Shown here piece by piece: positions 47,697 through 56,438 of a stretch of DNA of 64,000 nucleotides. The stretch spans positions 868,001 to 932,000 of the forward strand of contig JACQDM010000008.1 of NCBI GenBank assembly GCA_016201045.1. Direction: 5' to 3'. The DNA comes from Afipia sp. Its GTDB lineage: Bacteria; Pseudomonadota; Alphaproteobacteria; Rhizobiales; Xanthobacteraceae. The translations under genes and the position numbers were made by a program. Position 1 is the stretch's first letter, and every line of letters begins with the position of its first letter. The notes beneath the pieces were generated by a model. That model was given only the letters and a program-made list of their open reading frames with translations. It was not told where the DNA came from and made no database searches.

Positions 47697-49811
47697 ATGG
47701 CGGGTGAACTGACTGCTGAGGAAAAGGTCAAGGTCGAACTCGACAATTTCGAGCACGGCTTCCCCGAGGGCTTCGGCCCCGGAAACTGGGGCCATCTCGC
47801 GTATGTCGTCGGCATCGCGTTCGCGGTGTTTCAGCTGTTCGTCGCGGCCTATAATTTTCTGCCGAGCCAGGCCGTGCGCGGCATCCATGTCGGCTTCCTG
47901 ATTTTCCTGACCTACGGCCTCGTCGCCAATTTCACCGCCAAGACCAACCTCCAGCGCGCGATCGGCTGGATCGTCGGTGCCGTCGGATTTTTCTGCGGGC
48001 TCTATCAATACATTTTCTACGCCGATTTGATTCAGCGCGACGGCGATCCCACCAATCTCGATCTGGTTGTCGGAACCATCCTCGCCATTCTGATTTTCGA
48101 CGGCGTGCGGCGGCTGATGGGATCGGCGCTGGTGTGGATGTGCGGCGCATGTCTCGTCTATTGGTATTTCGGAAAATATCTTCCCGCGCCGCTCAATCAT
48201 CGCGGCTATGGGTTCGATCAGATCATCACGCATCTGTCCTACGGCACCGAAGGCTTCTACGGCGTGCCGATTTACGTGTCGGCGACCTACATCTTCCTGT
48301 TCATCCTGTTCGGCTCGTTCCTCGAACACGCGGGCATGATCAAATTGTTCACTGACGTGTCGCTCGGCCTGTTCGGCGGCACGCGCGGCGGCCCTGCAAA
48401 GGTCGCGGTCGTTGCATCGGGATTCATGGGTACGATTTCCGGATCGGGTGTTGCCAACGTGGTCACGGTCGGCCAGTTCACGATTCCGCTGATGATCAAG
48501 TTCGGCTATCGCCGCGCTTTCGCAGCCGGCGTCGAAGCCACGGCTTCGATGGGCGGACAAATCATGCCGCCGGTGATGGGCGCGGTTGCCTTCATCATGG
48601 CCGAGACGCTCGGCGTGCAATATTCGGAAATCGTGAAGGCCGCCGTCATTCCGGCGATTCTCTATTTCGCATCCGCGTTCTGGATGGTGCATCTGGAGGC
48701 CGGCAAACACGGCCTGCACGGCATGAAGAAGGATGAGATTCCAAGCGCATTGAAGGCGATCAAGGACGGCTGGTTTCTCGTGCTGCCGCTCGCGGTTCTC
48801 GTCTTCATGCTGTTCGAGGGTTTCACGCCGCTGTATGCAGGCTCGATGGGTCTCGGCCTCACTGTTGCGCTCATTCTTGGTGCCAGCATCGTCGCCGGAT
48901 TCTCCAGCAACGTGCTGCGTTACATTTTCTGGATCGGTCTTGCGCTGGTCGCAGGCTCGCTGTTCCGTTCCGGCAGCAATATCGACATTCGCTATGTGGT
49001 TGCGATTGTCGCCGTGCTGGTACTGATCGCGGCCATCACGAAGGGCGGACGCGCCACGCTCGTCGCCTGCCGCGATTCTCTGGCCGACAGTTCGAAATCG
49101 GCGCTCACCGTCGGCATGGCCTGCGCCATCGTCGGCACCATCATCGGCATGATGACGCAGACCGGCGTCGGCAGCATTTTCGGAAGCTGGGTGATCGGGC
49201 TCGGCGACAAGAGCCTGTTCCTCGCGCTGATCATGACGATGCTGCTGTCGATCGTGCTCGGCACCGGCATCCCGACGATTCCGACTTACATTATCGTCGC
49301 GGCGCTCGCGGCCCCTGCGCTGGCGAAGCTCGGCGTGCCTCTGATCGTCAGCCACATGTTCGCATTCTACTACGGCATCATGGCGGACCTTTCGCCGCCG
49401 GTGGCGCTTGCGGCGCTCGCGGCGGCACCGATTGCAAAAGAGAATCCCGACAAGATCGGGTGGGAAGCCATGCGCATCGCGCTTGCCGGTTACGTCATTC
49501 CGTTCATCGCGGTGTATTCGCCCGCGCTGATGTTGCAGAACGGCGATCCGCGCCAGCTTGAATTCGGATTTTATGGCGCGGTGGTTTACGCAACGATCAA
49601 GGCTCTCATCGCCATCGCGTTGTTCGGCATGGTCGCCATCGGATACCTGTTCGCGCGCATGAGTCTCATGGAACGCGCCGTGTCGTTTGTCGCAGCCCTT
49701 TTCCTGCTCGGTGAATTCGATTACAGCGACCCGCTCGGCCTTGCGCTGGCGGTTGCGGTCGTCGTCTGGCAGTGGCGCAAGCGCGCCGCGCTCACACCTG
49801 CCGCAGCGTAA
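47697..49811 (+). CDS. TRAP transporter fused 4TM/12TM permease
   Basis: The 704-residue protein fuses the small (DctQ-like) and large (DctM-like) TRAP membrane subunits, as is usual for TAXI systems, with around 18 helices. Family segments include GFMGTISGSGVANVVTVGQF, EATASMGGQIMPPVMGAVAF and HMFAFYYGIMADLSPPVALA. It drives sodium- or proton-coupled uptake of the solute captured by the upstream receptor. The ATG follows a GGGGACGGGGAC stretch. The DUF1850-TPR gene starts 3 bases after the stop. Confidence 0.94.
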   Translation: MAGELTAEEKVKVELDNFEHGFPEGFGPGNWGHLAYVVGIAFAVFQLFVAAYNFLPSQAVRGIHVGFLIFLTYGLVANFTAKTNLQRAIGWIVGAVGFFCGLYQYIFYADLIQRDGDPTNLDLVVGTILAILIFDGVRRLMGSALVWMCGACLVYWYFGKYLPAPLNHRGYGFDQIITHLSYGTEGFYGVPIYVSATYIFLFILFGSFLEHAGMIKLFTDVSLGLFGGTRGGPAKVAVVASGFMGTISGSGVANVVTVGQFTIPLMIKFGYRRAFAAGVEATASMGGQIMPPVMGAVAFIMAETLGVQYSEIVKAAVIPAILYFASAFWMVHLEAGKHGLHGMKKDEIPSALKAIKDGWFLVLPLAVLVFMLFEGFTPLYAGSMGLGLTVALILGASIVAGFSSNVLRYIFWIGLALVAGSLFRSGSNIDIRYVVAIVAVLVLIAAITKGGRATLVACRDSLADSSKSALTVGMACAIVGTIIGMMTQTGVGSIFGSWVIGLGDKSLFLALIMTMLLSIVLGTGIPTIPTYIIVAALAAPALAKLGVPLIVSHMFAFYYGIMADLSPPVALAALAAAPIAKENPDKIGWEAMRIALAGYVIPFIAVYSPALMLQNGDPRQLEFGFYGAVVYATIKALIAIALFGMVAIGYLFARMSLMERAVSFVAALFLLGEFDYSDPLGLALAVAVVVWQWRKRAALTPAAA

Positions 49812-49814
49812 CGC

Positions 49815-50510
49815 TTGTCGCTCTGTCTCGCATCGGCGGGCGTCGTCAAATCGCTGACGGCGTCGGCGTTCATGCTGAGCTGGGTGCATTCGGTCGAAAA
49901 GATCGAATGGCAGGAAGACTGGCAGGTTACGCCGCAAGGGCTACAGATCGTGCAGGCGCGTGTGAAGGGATCGGGCGCGGGCATGGAGCCGCCGCCGGAG
50001 GCGCGGCTCGTCGACGGCTTCTTCCGCTGGACGCCGAAGCTGCCGCCGCTGCCGGAAGTCGCGCTCGGCAATTCGGGCCTCGCGGGCGAGTGGCACATCT
50101 GCGTGTCCGGCAAATGTCAGGAGCTGTCCGCCATTCTGGGCCGGCCGGTCGGCATGAATGTCACCACAATGAGCGCCTGCAAGAACCAAGACGCGGCCGT
50201 ACCGAAAGCAATGGACGCCAAGGCGCTCAATGCGCGCGGCAACGATTTCAGCGCGAAGAACGATTTCGACCGCGCCATCGCCGACTACGATGCCGCGCTG
50301 ACAATCGATCCGGCCAATGTCGAGGCACTCAACAGCCGCGCGATGGCGTGGCGCGCCAAGGGCGACCGCCGCAAGGCTTTGACCGATCTCGATGCGGCGT
50401 TGCGCCTCAAGCCGGATTTTGAAATCGCCCGCGCCAATCGCAAGATTCTGTTTCACGAGATCGAGTTGCAGGGCGCAAAGATGCCGTTGAAGCCGCCTGC
50501 GGCGAAATAA
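49815..50510 (+). CDS. DUF1850 domain protein fused to TPR repeats
   Basis: The 231-residue product starts at a TTG at 49815. Residues 1-110 match DUF1850, a small family encoded with TAXI-TRAP permeases: SWVHSVEKIEWQEDW and GSGAGMEPPPEARL are its signatures. After CVSGKCQELSAIL and a linker, residues about 133-205 form two tetratricopeptide repeats (ALNARGNDFSAKNDFDRAI, then ALNSRAMAWRAKGDRRKAL). DUF1850 genes normally encode the domain alone as far as I know, so the TPR fusion is unusual. The 3-base spacing to the permease argues that it is part of the transporter. Confidence 0.82.
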   Translation: MSLCLASAGVVKSLTASAFMLSWVHSVEKIEWQEDWQVTPQGLQIVQARVKGSGAGMEPPPEARLVDGFFRWTPKLPPLPEVALGNSGLAGEWHICVSGKCQELSAILGRPVGMNVTTMSACKNQDAAVPKAMDAKALNARGNDFSAKNDFDRAIADYDAALTIDPANVEALNSRAMAWRAKGDRRKALTDLDAALRLKPDFEIARANRKILFHEIELQGAKMPLKPPAAK

Positions 50511-50637
50511 TCCCGCGATTCCTTTTGCGGTTATGGCGTTGGCGCTTGAACTCGCGCGCCTAGGCGTGACAATGCAGTTGCTATAGATCAACAAAGTCTC
50601 CCTTCTATATTGAATACTCTGTCCGGGAGGACCCGAG

Positions 50638-52545
50638 ATGACTGTGAATCCGAAAGCCCGCTACGCTGAAATCCACGCGCGATCGCTGCGCGATCCGGAA
50701 GGGTTCTGGGGCGAGGCGGCGCGCGAGATCGACTGGATCGAATCTCCGAAGAAGATTTTCGACAAGTCGATGGGGCTTTACGGCCGCTGGTTTCCCGATG
50801 GCGTGCTGAACACCTGCTACAATGCGCTGGATCGCCATATCGCCACGCGCGGCAATCAGCTTGCGCTGATCCACGATTCGCCGCTGACCAACACGATCAC
50901 CAAATTCACCTACGCCGAATTGCTGGACGAGGTGAAGACGCTCGGCGCAGTGATGCAGGACCTCGGCGTCACGAAGGGCGACCGCGTCATTCTCTATATG
51001 CCGATGGTACCGCAGGCGATGATCGCGATGCTGGCGTGCGCGCGGATCGGCGCGGTGCATTCGGTGGTGTTCGGCGGATTCGCGGCCAAGGAATTGGCGA
51101 CGCGTATCGAGGACGCGCAGCCGAAACTCATTCTTTCGGCAAGCTGCGGCCTCGAGCCCGGCCGCATTGTCAAATACAAGCCGCTGCTCGATGAAGCGAT
51201 CAATCTGTCGAGCGCGAAGCCGAAGGCCTGCATGATCCTGCAACGCCCGCAGGAAAAATGCGACCTCGTCAAAGGCCGCGATCACGACTGGAGCGAGCTG
51301 CGCGAGGCCGCGATCAAGGCGAAGAAATCCGCCGATTGCGTGCCGGTGAAGGCGACCGATCCGCTCTACATTCTCTATACGTCGGGCACGACCGGCAAAC
51401 CGAAAGGCGTGGTGCGCGACAATGGCGGGCATGCCGTCGCGCTGAAATGGTCGATGTTCAATCTCTACGGCGTCAAGCCGGGCGAAGTGTGGTGGTGCGG
51501 CTCCGACATCGGCTGGGTGGTGGGTCACAGCTACATCATCTACGGCCCGCTGTTTCACGGCGCGACCTCGATCATGTACGAGGGCAAGCCGGTCGGCACG
51601 CCGGACGCAGGCGCATTCTGGCGCGTCATCTCCGAACACAAGGCGGTCGCGTTGTTCACTGCGCCGACGGCGTTCCGCGCGATCAAGAAGGAAGATCCGC
51701 AAGGAAATTTCATCCGCAAATACGATCTGTCGAAATTCCGCACGCTGTTTCTGGCGGGCGAGCGCGCCGATCCGCCGACGGTGGAGTGGGCCGAGCAGCA
51801 ACTGAAAGTGCCGGTGATCGATCACTGGTGGCAGACCGAAACCGGCTGGTGCATCGCCGGCAATCCGGTCGGCGTCGGCATGCTGCCTGTGAAACACGGC
51901 TCGCCGACGGTCGCGATGCCTGGCTACGACGTGCAGGTTGTCGATGAGGCAGCAAAGCCGGTGCCTGCGGGCAAGATGGGCTCGATCGTCATCAGGCTAC
52001 CGTTGCCGCCTGCCTGCCTGCCGACGCTGTGGCAGCAGGACGAGCGCTGCAAGGAAGCGTATTTCAACGAATTTCCCGGCTACTACAAAACCTCCGACGC
52101 CGGATATATTGATGAAGACGGCTACGTGTTCGTGATGGGCCGCACCGACGACATCATCAACGTCGCAGGTCATCGTCTGTCGACCGGCGGCATGGAAGAA
52201 GTTTTGGCGTCGCATCCAGATGTCGCCGAATGCGCGGTACTCGGAATCAAGGACAGCGTGAAGGGCGAGGTGCCGTGCGGCTTCCTCGTGCTGAAAGCCG
52301 GTGTCACCAAGCCCGTGCCCGAGGTTGAAAAAGAAATCGTAGCGCTGGTACGTGAGAAAATCGGCCCGGTCGCCGCGTTCAAGCTCGCGATCACGGTGGC
52401 GCGGCTGCCGAAAACCCGTTCGGGAAAAATTCTCCGCGGCACCATCAAGAAGATCGTCGATGGCGAACCATGGACGATGCCCGCGACCATCGAGGACCCG
52501 ATGGTGCTGGAAGAGATCAAGACCGCCGTGAAGAGCCGCGCATAA
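50638..52545 (+). CDS. prpE: Propionyl-CoA synthetase (short-chain acyl-CoA synthetase)
   Basis: The 635-residue AMP-forming ligase activates propionate (and often acetate) to the CoA ester. Motifs are the P-loop-like YTSGTTGKPKGVV, HWWQTETGW, the DAGYIDEDGYVFVMGRTDDIIN hinge region and the acylated-lysine site KTRSGKILRG. The N-terminal ARYAEIHARSLRDPEGFWGE and LPPACLPTLW are features of PrpE rather than Acs. The ATG follows GGGAGGACCCGAG. It is the only acyl-CoA synthetase seen here and could be a target of the SLC5-type kinase system at 18535-22723. Confidence 0.92.
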   Translation: MTVNPKARYAEIHARSLRDPEGFWGEAAREIDWIESPKKIFDKSMGLYGRWFPDGVLNTCYNALDRHIATRGNQLALIHDSPLTNTITKFTYAELLDEVKTLGAVMQDLGVTKGDRVILYMPMVPQAMIAMLACARIGAVHSVVFGGFAAKELATRIEDAQPKLILSASCGLEPGRIVKYKPLLDEAINLSSAKPKACMILQRPQEKCDLVKGRDHDWSELREAAIKAKKSADCVPVKATDPLYILYTSGTTGKPKGVVRDNGGHAVALKWSMFNLYGVKPGEVWWCGSDIGWVVGHSYIIYGPLFHGATSIMYEGKPVGTPDAGAFWRVISEHKAVALFTAPTAFRAIKKEDPQGNFIRKYDLSKFRTLFLAGERADPPTVEWAEQQLKVPVIDHWWQTETGWCIAGNPVGVGMLPVKHGSPTVAMPGYDVQVVDEAAKPVPAGKMGSIVIRLPLPPACLPTLWQQDERCKEAYFNEFPGYYKTSDAGYIDEDGYVFVMGRTDDIINVAGHRLSTGGMEEVLASHPDVAECAVLGIKDSVKGEVPCGFLVLKAGVTKPVPEVEKEIVALVREKIGPVAAFKLAITVARLPKTRSGKILRGTIKKIVDGEPWTMPATIEDPMVLEEIKTAVKSRA

Positions 52546-52593
52546 GCCTTATTTGCCGCTCAGATTCTACACCAGCACCTTCGGGAGACAGCA

Positions 52594-52800
52594 ATGAACG
52601 AAGACAGTTTCAACGGCAGCCTGCGCAAATTTCTCAAGACGGTCGGCGTCTCCAGCCAGCGCGAGATCGAAAAGGCGGTTCGCGGGGCCATCGCAAAGGG
52701 CAAGCTCAAGGGCAACGAAAAGCTGCCCGCGAAAATGACGCTGACCATCGCGGGCGCCGATCTCTCTTATGTGATCGACGGCTCGATCGAACTCGAGTAA
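52594..52800 (+). CDS. DUF6494 family small protein
   Basis: The 68-residue protein reads as a compact domain with a helical N-terminus (FNGSLRKFLKTVGVSSQREI) and a beta-rich C-terminus (KMTLTIAGADLSYVIDGSIE). It matches the small family I recall as DUF6494. A GGGAGA precedes the ATG. It follows prpE by 48 bases and may share its transcript. Function unknown. Confidence 0.75.
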   Translation: MNEDSFNGSLRKFLKTVGVSSQREIEKAVRGAIAKGKLKGNEKLPAKMTLTIAGADLSYVIDGSIELE

Positions 52801-52841
52801 CACGCGGCCTCGCGCGCCGTATTGGCAATCATGGATTATGC

Positions 52842-53093
52842 ATGCATCGCTCACGGATCAGGCTTGGGCTGGCGGTTGGCTTGGCGCTTGCGCTCTCGGC
52901 TTGTTCGAGTTTCGAGCGCGACAAGCCGGTGGCGGTCACCGACGACGATGCCTATTGCCGCCGCCAAGGCTACACGCAGGGTTCGAAGGAATACGCCGCG
53001 TGTCTGAAGGACCGCGACGTGGCGGCATCGCGGGGCGACCGCATCGAGCGGGCGCATCGCAACCTCGCCGAAGACATGTTGAACCGACGCTAA
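52842..53093 (+). CDS. Small putative lipoprotein
   Basis: The 83-residue product has a signal sequence with the lipobox LSAC (Cys about residue 22), then a short acidic stretch and YCRRQGYTQGSKEYAACLKDRD. The last sequence with two cysteines resembles small envelope lipoproteins of rhizobia. No ribosome site is clear before the ATG, so the start is less certain than the gene. Function unknown. Confidence 0.7.
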   Translation: MHRSRIRLGLAVGLALALSACSSFERDKPVAVTDDDAYCRRQGYTQGSKEYAACLKDRDVAASRGDRIERAHRNLAEDMLNRR

Positions 53094-53130
53094 TTTTTTA
53101 TCGCGCAATTACAGGGCAAAGCAGGGACAG

Positions 53131-53343
53131 ATGACAGTCAGGGATTCTAACGGCACCGAACTGAAGGAAGGTGACAGCGTTATCGTCATCAAGGATTTGA
53201 AGGTGAAAGGATCGCCGACCGGCCTGAAGCGAGGCACGGTGGTCAAGAATATCCATCTCACCGACAACGATGACGAGATTGAAGGCCGGACCGACAAGAT
53301 CAAGGGTCTGGTGCTGCGTACCGAATTCCTCAAGAAGGCGTGA
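53131..53343 (+). CDS. PhnA-domain (YjdM-like) small protein
   Basis: The 70-residue protein corresponds to the C-terminal domain of PhnA/YjdM proteins: RDSNGTELKEGDSVIVIKDL, then RGTVVKNIHLTDNDDEIEG and LVLRTEFLKK. The zinc ribbon found at the N-terminus of full YjdM is absent. The family name comes from phosphonate utilisation in E. coli, but no C-P lyase genes are present and the function is not established. The ATG follows AGGGACAG. Confidence 0.88.
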   Translation: MTVRDSNGTELKEGDSVIVIKDLKVKGSPTGLKRGTVVKNIHLTDNDDEIEGRTDKIKGLVLRTEFLKKA

Positions 53344-53393
53344 TCGTCACGCGCTGTCTGGCGGCTAATTTTCCGCAGCCTGAAAGGCGATCC

Positions 53394-54047
53394 ATGATTC
53401 CTGAACGACGAATTGCCCGCTTCGCCGTCGTCGCAGTGCTGGCCTCATTTCTGGCAATGCCCGTCGCGAATGCCGAGGACGCGGTGCCCAATCCGCTGTC
53501 GCGTGAGCGGATTTTGCGCGACGCGGAAATTCCCGTGCTCGGCAATATCGACGGCGACATCACCATCGTCGAATATTTCGACTATCAATGCCCGTTCTGC
53601 AAAAAGATCGTGCCGGTCATCGATCAGGTGGTGAAGGAGGACGGCAAGATCCGCCTCGTGCTGAAGGACTGGCCGATCCTCGGCGATCCGTCGCCATACG
53701 CCGCGAAACTGGCTCTCGCCGCCAAGTACCAGAACAAGTTCGAGGTCGCACATCGCGCGCTGATGGGCCGCGTCGGGCGGCTCACCGAAGGCACGATCGA
53801 CGAGACACTGGCGAAAGCGGGCGTCGATGTCACGAAAGCGAAAGCCGATCTCGAGACCAACAAGGACGCGATCGACGCGCTGCTCAAGCGCAACAACGAG
53901 CAGGCGGAAGGTTTGGGATTCAACGGCACGCCTGCGTTTATCGTGGGCACGTTTCGGGTCCCTGGCGGGCTCACCGCCGAGCAGTTCAAGCTCGCGATTG
54001 CCGACGCGCGCAAGGCGGCGAAGCAGGGCGGGGGGAAGGGGAAGTAG
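53394..54047 (+). CDS. Exported DsbA-family thiol oxidoreductase
   Basis: The 217-residue protein has a signal peptide (cleavage near ANAED, about residue 26) and a thioredoxin fold with inserted helices. The active site is CPFC in DYQCPFCKK and the cis-proline loop is GTPAFIVG. These proteins make or isomerise disulphides in the periplasm. Other thiol factors in the window are the CcdA/thioredoxin pair and the DsbD-alpha protein. The next gene is the low-GC EVE-HNH gene, so the right flank marks an insertion boundary. Confidence 0.92.
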   Translation: MIPERRIARFAVVAVLASFLAMPVANAEDAVPNPLSRERILRDAEIPVLGNIDGDITIVEYFDYQCPFCKKIVPVIDQVVKEDGKIRLVLKDWPILGDPSPYAAKLALAAKYQNKFEVAHRALMGRVGRLTEGTIDETLAKAGVDVTKAKADLETNKDAIDALLKRNNEQAEGLGFNGTPAFIVGTFRVPGGLTAEQFKLAIADARKAAKQGGGKGK

Positions 54048-54116
54048 TTGCTAAGAACATTGCTTCGTGTGCAATTTGCTTCTTGAAACTTGATATTTGA
54101 ATTTTCGGAGAAGCTG

Positions 54117-55046
54117 ATGCCGATGTCCCCAACCGGATATTGGATTCTAGTCTGTAACCCACGCAAGTGGGCGTTCGACAAGTTCGTCATAAATCAGTTG
54201 CCGAAGAAGAATGTCGATTCATGGGGTGTTCGGCCGTCGGATGCACCAGGGTTTGCTCCTGGTCAGCTCGCATTGATTCGAGTGGGAGTCGACAAGCGCA
54301 ACAAAAGTCAGCTTGAAGGGCGTCCTCGACTTGAGGCGGGCATCTATGCGTTGTGCGAAATAAGCTCGAAGCCATATATGGCTCGTGGTGCGGGCGATAA
54401 ATATTGGTCGAAAGGCTCTGGAAGGAAAGTCGACTGGCCGACAGTCCAGCTTCGATATCTCAAGACGTTTTTGGATGATCCTCTTACCATCGCTGAATTG
54501 CGTAGAAAGAAAAAGAATTTCAACAGACATGTTTTAAGCGGTCTGCAAACCTCGTCATTTCCAATACCAGAGGCTGACTTTGAATACATCGTTGAGAATC
54601 TATCAGGCGCAAAAGACAGACTGAAAAGCGCGTATTCATCTGGTGACATGACTTGGGCGAAGTTGGCGGAAATTGAACGACGGCTACTCAGTGCTGCGCC
54701 CGCAGTGAAGACTGTAGTTAGCAAGAGATTCGAGCGAGGCCCTATCGGTGACGAAGTTAAGCGGGCAAATGGCTATAAATGTCAGATATGCGAACAGTTA
54801 GGGCTTCCGCCGTTAGGTTTCAAAAAAATCGACGGAAAACACTACGTTGAGGCGCACCACGTAGTTCCAATATCAACGAAGGCACTGGGATCTGCGGCTC
54901 ACGGCAATGTAATTTCAGTCTGCCCCAATCACCACCGGCAGCTACATTTTGGCGGAGTGCGCGTCGATTTTGCAAAGAGCGCCTTCCTTTTTTATCTGCC
55001 CGAAAAGGCAGTCAGAATAAAGAAATTTCGAGTTGACAAAAACTAG
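54117..55046 (+). CDS. EVE-HNH protein, predicted modified-DNA restriction endonuclease
   Basis: The 309-residue product joins an EVE/PUA-like domain (about residues 6-160) to a C-terminal HNH nuclease (about 205-285). The EVE part opens with YWILVCNPRKWAFDKF and has the later GIYALCEISSKPY and KYWSKG. The nuclease has zinc Cys 222 and 225 (CQIC), the catalytic-type EAHHVVPI (His 247-248), Asn 264 in GNVISVC and CPNHHRQLH. EVE domains read modified bases, and their fusion to HNH is a predicted restriction design. The ATG at 54117 follows GGAG by six bases. GC content is far below the neighbours, which indicates horizontal gain. No partner methylase is present. Confidence 0.85.
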   Translation: MPMSPTGYWILVCNPRKWAFDKFVINQLPKKNVDSWGVRPSDAPGFAPGQLALIRVGVDKRNKSQLEGRPRLEAGIYALCEISSKPYMARGAGDKYWSKGSGRKVDWPTVQLRYLKTFLDDPLTIAELRRKKKNFNRHVLSGLQTSSFPIPEADFEYIVENLSGAKDRLKSAYSSGDMTWAKLAEIERRLLSAAPAVKTVVSKRFERGPIGDEVKRANGYKCQICEQLGLPPLGFKKIDGKHYVEAHHVVPISTKALGSAAHGNVISVCPNHHRQLHFGGVRVDFAKSAFLFYLPEKAVRIKKFRVDKN

Positions 55047-55326
55047 CTATGGATTATATTCCTATTCATCGTTTCGATGACCGATCACCATTGAAACGAA
55101 GCCTGAGTGACAACGGTGGAGCGCCGGAAGGCGCAGCGCCTGTCGTCGACGGGCGCGCACGGTTCGCGGATGAGTCTCGCAAACTTATTTGCAAACCGCG
55201 CGAGGCGAGCCGATCGCAAGGCAAGCCTCAAGGATGTCTCGCAAACATCCTGGCGCCTTCCCGCGCTCCACCGTTTTTGCGGTGCGGGGTGTTCACAGCC
55301 CGGACGCATTGAATTGCGCCGCGGGA
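55047..55326. other. Region with no supported gene after the EVE-HNH gene
   Basis: This 280-base stretch returns to high GC. Reading frames exist on both strands but give low-complexity, Arg-rich products without ribosome sites or family resemblance. A short inverted repeat, GGATGT with ACATCC, lies near 55232-55250. It may hold the end of the inserted segment. Nothing else was seen. Confidence 0.5.
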
Positions 55327-55617
55327 TTATTTTTTCATGGACGATGAAATGTCGGAGGGCGCGACATCGGTCCTGTCGACGCAATCCTGCATGAACTTCA
55401 GCGATTCCCGCGCGGGGATGTTGGCGATCTTCGCTTCATTGTTGCAGTTGATGATTCTGATCTGCTCGGCGCGGCGCTTTTCGGCGGCTTCTCGAAACTC
55501 GGGAGCCACTTTCGACGGATCGACGAGCTTGTCGGCAAGCGACACCGCGCCGCTCATCGCCGTCGCCAAGAGAGCGATGACCGTCATACGGGAGAGATTC
55601 TGCAAACGCTCGCGCAT
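55327..55617 (-). CDS. Small exported protein with a PsiF-like repeat
   Basis: The 96-residue product has a signal peptide (hydrophobic core MTVIALLATAMSGAVS) and a charged mature part. The segment CNNEAKIANIPARESLKFMQDC resembles one PsiF repeat (Cys ... Ala ... Arg ... FM..C), with two cysteines 21 apart that could pair; PsiF-family proteins usually have two such repeats. E. coli psiF is phosphate-starvation induced, but no Pho box was sought successfully here. The resemblance is by eye. Confidence 0.6.
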   Translation of the reverse strand: MRERLQNLSRMTVIALLATAMSGAVSLADKLVDPSKVAPEFREAAEKRRAEQIRIINCNNEAKIANIPARESLKFMQDCVDRTDVAPSDISSSMKK

Positions 55618-55733
55618 GACGGAACTATAACGCCGGCGCGCGGCAGAAAGCTACCGGACGCCGAAGGCATTTTTTGAGCAGGGTTAGCGCGCGTCGTTAA
55701 CGCCGACGGATGAGGACCGGATGGCCGGTCCGC

Positions 55734-56438
55734 TTATTGGTCCTCGGCCTTCTTGGTGCCGCCGATGTTTTTCAGTTTGGCGAAGACCGCATCGACATTC
55801 ATGTCGTCGCGCTGCTTCTCGGTGGTCGCAGCAACCTCTTGCTCGGCTTCCTTGCGCGTGGTTTCGGACGCCGGCAGCAGCGTTGCGCCGCCGTATTCCT
55901 GCTTGGCCGGCTTTTCCTTCGCCGCGCGCTGAACCTCGAAGTCCAACTCGATCTGCGAGCAGAGTCCGAGCGTTACCGGGTCCATCGGCGTCAGCGTCGA
56001 GGCGTTCCAGTGGGTGCGGTCGCGCACGCTTGCGATCGTCGTCTTGGTGGTGCCGACCAGCCGCATGATCTGGCTGTCCTTCAACTCCGAGTGGTTGCGC
56101 ACCAGCCACAAAATCGCGCTCGGCCGCTCGTGACGGCGCGACACCGGCGTGTAGCGCGGACCTTTCTTCTTCTTGGCTTCCGGCAGCATCACCTTGGATT
56201 CGCCGAGTTTGAGGCGATAATCCGGGTCGGCTTCGCCCCTTTCGATCTCCTCGCGGCTCAGTTGCCCGGTCGAAATCGGGTCCATGCCCTTGATGCCCTG
56301 GGCGGCATCGCCGTCGGCGATGGCGCGGACTTCAAGCGGGTGCATTTTGGTGAATTCGGCGACCTGATCGAAGGTCAGCGCGGTATTATCAACCAGCCAC
56401 ACGGCAGTCGCCTTCGGCATCAGCGGTGCGTTGCTCAT
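55734..56438 (-). CDS. trcR: Cell-cycle transcriptional regulator TrcR (DUF1013)
   Basis: The 234-residue protein matches DUF1013, named TrcR, which associates with CtrA-controlled promoters in Rhodobacter and other alphaproteobacteria. Conserved parts are AVWLVDNTALTFDQVAEFT near residue 12, the IKGMDPI region, and SAILWLVRNHSELKDSQIM with the HTH-like VGTTKTTIASVRDRTHW. The tail is charged and lower in complexity. An inverted repeat GGACCGG/CCGGTCC at 55714-55731 lies just after the stop, without a T run. It diverges from ispH across 220 bases. Confidence 0.9.
   Translation of the reverse strand: MSNAPLMPKATAVWLVDNTALTFDQVAEFTKMHPLEVRAIADGDAAQGIKGMDPISTGQLSREEIERGEADPDYRLKLGESKVMLPEAKKKKGPRYTPVSRRHERPSAILWLVRNHSELKDSQIMRLVGTTKTTIASVRDRTHWNASTLTPMDPVTLGLCSQIELDFEVQRAAKEKPAKQEYGGATLLPASETTRKEAEQEVAATTEKQRDDMNVDAVFAKLKNIGGTKKAEDQ

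Noticed and set aside
47658-49937. A 759-residue open frame on the minus strand opposite the TRAP permease
   Set aside because: It is a high-GC shadow: the product is His/Arg/Asp-rich low complexity, has no ribosome site, and the opposite strand encodes an unmistakable permease.
50638-52545. Calling the ligase acetyl-CoA synthetase (acsA), which would tie it directly to a CrbS/CrbR switch
   Set aside because: The N-terminal and C-terminal signatures and the 635-residue length fit PrpE better, so the link to the kinase is left as a guess.
55107-55394. Arg-rich 95-residue frame after the EVE-HNH gene
   Set aside because: There is no ribosome site, composition is that of noncoding GC-rich DNA, and it overlaps the PsiF-like gene on the other strand.
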